Below, piece after piece: positions 62,298 through 64,000 of a DNA stretch of 64,000 nt. A program made the position numbers and the translations under genes. The stretch is from an uncultured Ramlibacter sp. (lineage in GTDB: Bacteria > Pseudomonadota > Gammaproteobacteria > Burkholderiales > Burkholderiaceae_C): NCBI RefSeq assembly GCF_936925435.1, contig NZ_CAKZHQ010000019.1, positions 53,645-117,644 of the forward strand, read 5' to 3'. The stretch's first letter is position 1, and each line of letters opens with the position of its first letter. The notes below the pieces were generated by a model, which saw only the letters and a program-made list of their open reading frames with translations, had not been told where the DNA came from and did not search any database.

Positions 62298-63662
62298 ATG
62301 ATTGCTCTTAAAAAGATAGCTTCTCAGGTCCTGTTGACGGGGGCTGTAGCCTTGTTTTGTTCTGAATCTGCGCTGGCGGCCCTGCCCTTGCAGCAGTGGA
62401 CCCAGCCAGGCGGCGCCCTGGTGACCCTGGTCGAGAGCCATGGCATTCCCATGCTGGACGTGCAACTGGATTTCGACGCCGGCAGCCGGCGCGACCCGGC
62501 CGGCAAGGCCGGCCTGCACAGCGTGGCGGCCGGCATGAGCGCCAAGGGCATTGCCGCCCGCGACGGCCTGCCGGCGCTGGACGAGAACCAGCTGAGCGAG
62601 GCCTGGGCCGACCTGGGCGCGGGCTTTGGCGGCGACGCGAGCAGCGACCGCCTGAGCTTCTCGCTGCGTTCGCTGAGTTACCCCGACCTGCTGGCCCAGG
62701 CCGTGCAGCTGGCGGCGCGCCAGCTGGCCGAACCGGCCTTTCCGGAGCGGATCTGGCTGCGCGACCGCGAGCGCATGAGCGCCTCCATCCGCGAGGCCAA
62801 CACCAAACCGGCGACGGTGGCGGCGCGGGCCTTCCTGCCGGCCGTCTATGGCAGCCATCCTTACGGCTATGACGTGACGGAAGCTTCGCTGGCCAGCATC
62901 AGCGTGCAGGACATGCAAGCGGCCTACCGCGCCGCGGTCGTTCCCTGCCGCGCCAAGGTCAGCCTGGTGGGCGACGTCAGCCGGGCCCAGGCCGATGCCC
63001 TGGTCACCGCCTTGTTGGCGCGGCTGCCGGCGAGCACGCCGGCCCAGTGCGGCGCGCTGCCGCCGGTGGCGGAAGTGGCGGCGCTGGCCGCGCCCCTGAG
63101 CCAGGCCATCCCCTTCGAGTCGGCCCAGGCCCATGTGCTGATCGGCCAGCCGGGCTACAAGCGCGCCGACCCCGATTACTTTCCCATGCTGGTGGGCAAT
63201 TACATCCTGGGCGGCGGCGGCTTTGTCTCGCGGCTGTCGACCGAGGTGCGGGAAAAGCGCGGCCTGAGCTACAGCGTCTACAGTTACTTCTCGCCCGGCC
63301 TGCATGCCGGCGCCTTCACCATCGGCCTGCAGACCCGGCCCGACCAGGCGGCCCAGGCGGTGCAGGTCTCACGCGAGGTGCTGGCGCGCTTTGTCGCCGA
63401 GGGGCCGACCGCGGCCGAACTGCAGGCGGCCAAGGACAACCTGATGGGCGGCTTCGCCCTGCGCATCGACAGCAACCGCAAGCTTCTGGACAACATCGCC
63501 GGCGTGGCCTGGAACGGCCTGCCGCTGGACTACCTGGACACCTGGACGGCGCAGATCGCCAAGGTCAGCGTGGAGCAGATCCGCGCCGCCTTTGTGCGCA
63601 AGCTGCAGCCCGAACGCATGGTCACCGTCACCGTGGGTGCCGCCGCACCGCGCCAACCCTGA
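62298..63662 (+). CDS. M16-family peptidase-like protein, non-catalytic partner
   Basis: A 454-residue protein with a signal peptide encoded largely by a dispersed repeat (MIALKKIASQVLLTGAVALF, continuing CSESALA). The H-x-x-E-H motif is absent; the place reads AGLHSVAAGMSAKG. The R/Y motif kept by non-catalytic M16 subunits is present in RLSTEVREKRGLSYSVYSYF (about 314-333). The pair thus resembles alpha/beta mitochondrial-processing-peptidase-like dimers. It ends at a stop at 63660 followed by a hairpin. Confidence 0.9.
   Translation: MIALKKIASQVLLTGAVALFCSESALAALPLQQWTQPGGALVTLVESHGIPMLDVQLDFDAGSRRDPAGKAGLHSVAAGMSAKGIAARDGLPALDENQLSEAWADLGAGFGGDASSDRLSFSLRSLSYPDLLAQAVQLAARQLAEPAFPERIWLRDRERMSASIREANTKPATVAARAFLPAVYGSHPYGYDVTEASLASISVQDMQAAYRAAVVPCRAKVSLVGDVSRAQADALVTALLARLPASTPAQCGALPPVAEVAALAAPLSQAIPFESAQAHVLIGQPGYKRADPDYFPMLVGNYILGGGGFVSRLSTEVREKRGLSYSVYSYFSPGLHAGAFTIGLQTRPDQAAQAVQVSREVLARFVAEGPTAAELQAAKDNLMGGFALRIDSNRKLLDNIAGVAWNGLPLDYLDTWTAQIAKVSVEQIRAAFVRKLQPERMVTVTVGAAAPRQP
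62303..62365 (+). repeat. Dispersed 63-base repeat, copy encoding the signal peptide of the second M16 protein
   Basis: Blocks AAAAAGATAGCTTCTCAG, GTTGACGGGGGCTGTAG and CCTTGTTTTGTTCTGA fall here. Used as reference, it matches the intergenic copy at 31297 best and the sco1 copy at 54266 next. It begins at codon 2 of the gene. Confidence 0.75.
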
Positions 63663-63674
63663 ATTATTTTGGCC

Positions 63675-63702
63675 CCACCCCTGTCAATCCTGACAGGGGT
63701 GG
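63675..63702 (+). terminator. 12-bp hairpin after the M16 operon
   Basis: CCACCCCTGTCA, loop ATCC, TGACAGGGGTGG, 12 bases beyond the stop. It has no T tract, so it may be a weak terminator or an mRNA-stabilising stem. Confidence 0.6.
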
Positions 63703-63794
63703 CGCTTGCGTCCGGCTTTTTCTGGGGAAGAATCCGCTCACCTGCTGTCACACAGGTTGAAATCAGGAGAGAAGAGAGAGTCAGAGAGTTCGGG

Positions 63795-63827
63795 TGCGCA
63801 GTCCTTCGGGACTGCGCATTTTTTTTG
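63795..63827 (+). terminator. Strong intrinsic terminator with UUCG loop, ending an unassigned transcript
   Basis: TGCGCAGTCC, TTCG, GGACTGCGCA followed by a run of T. It lies over 130 bases after the last coding stop with another hairpin between, and nothing coding is seen from 63703 to 63794. It could end leaky M16 operon transcription or a short noncoding RNA that starts within that stretch. Confidence 0.85.
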
Positions 63828-63876
63828 CGGCGCGGCGCCAGGCTTTAAGCTTGCGCCATGGCCAGTCCCCCTTCTT

Positions 63877-64000
63877 CCCCCCGCGGCGCGGCAAAGCCCC
63901 CCCCCCCCCCCCCCGACCCCCCCCCCCCCCACGGGGGCCAACAACGCGGCCCAAGGAAGCGCCCCCACCAACCCGGGGCGCGCCACCCCGGGCCGCCCCC
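63877..64000. other. T-free, C-rich sequence at the window end, probably corrupted
   Basis: No T occurs in these 124 bases, and two C runs of about 15-18 bases are split by a short GA. All earlier sequence is normal. An ATG at 63858 (MASPPSSPRGAAKP) could be the start of rsmD, which commonly follows the M16 pair in this group; weak similarity to an expected rsmD N-terminus remains after 63930. I treat this as low-quality contig-end sequence and do not call a gene. Confidence 0.7.

Overview
The window is a GC-rich chromosomal segment with dense gene packing, many 1-4 base overlaps between genes and few spacers. Gene content and order point to a betaproteobacterium of the order Burkholderiales, most likely family Comamonadaceae: the yqgE-ruvX-pyrR-pyrB-pyrX-plsC string, the coxB-ctaD-small protein-ctaG-DUF2970-ctaE oxidase cluster, Bug-type solute receptors, DUF1841 and DUF4148 proteins, and the ftsY/M16 peptidase pair. 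The genus cannot be fixed from the sequence alone.

Layout. 1-8.2 kb: end of a type IV pilus chemosensory operon (pilJ, chpA). 8.2-14.5 kb: photolyase on the minus strand, then an overlapping plus-strand operon for Holliday junction resolution and the aspartate transcarbamoylase branch of pyrimidine synthesis, including an inactive-looking dihydroorotase subunit, and an acyltransferase. 14.5-16.4 kb: a small accessory patch with two spore-coat-U type secreted proteins (the second frameshifted) beside a tRNA-Arg(CCU). 16.5-25.1 kb: a minus-strand run of MoxR ATPase, small membrane protein, acetyltransferase, VWA protein, tamA and tamB. 25.2-33.4 kb: a diheme cytochrome c, then an IclR-controlled 3-oxoadipate module (pcaI, pcaJ, maleylacetate reductase, pcaF) and accessory genes that include a decayed Bug receptor fragment. 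33.4-38.9 kb: a large hybrid sensor kinase and a KefB/KefF-like antiporter pair. 39-45.7 kb: housekeeping and accessory genes (ParA-like, MaoC, trmL, MarR, tannase-type esterase, comF, BioC-like). 45.7-54.9 kb: a complete aa3-type cytochrome c oxidase cluster with subunits, copper delivery and heme A synthesis. 54.9-63.7 kb: a Bug receptor, a GGDEF-like membrane protein with a changed signature, rpoH preceded by a perfect CIRCE operator, cutA, ftsY and an M16 peptidase pair.

The most unusual signal is a family of about 63-base dispersed repeats. I found six copies: one intergenic and five inside protein-coding genes. In two unrelated exported proteins (a Sco-type copper protein and an M16 peptidase) the repeat supplies the hydrophobic core of the signal peptide. 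In three others (KefB-like, SURF1 and BioC-like) it is read in the opposite orientation and gives a shared ...A-I/L-K... peptide. The last 124 bases of the window contain no T and have long C runs; they look like corrupted contig-end sequence, probably over the start of rsmD.
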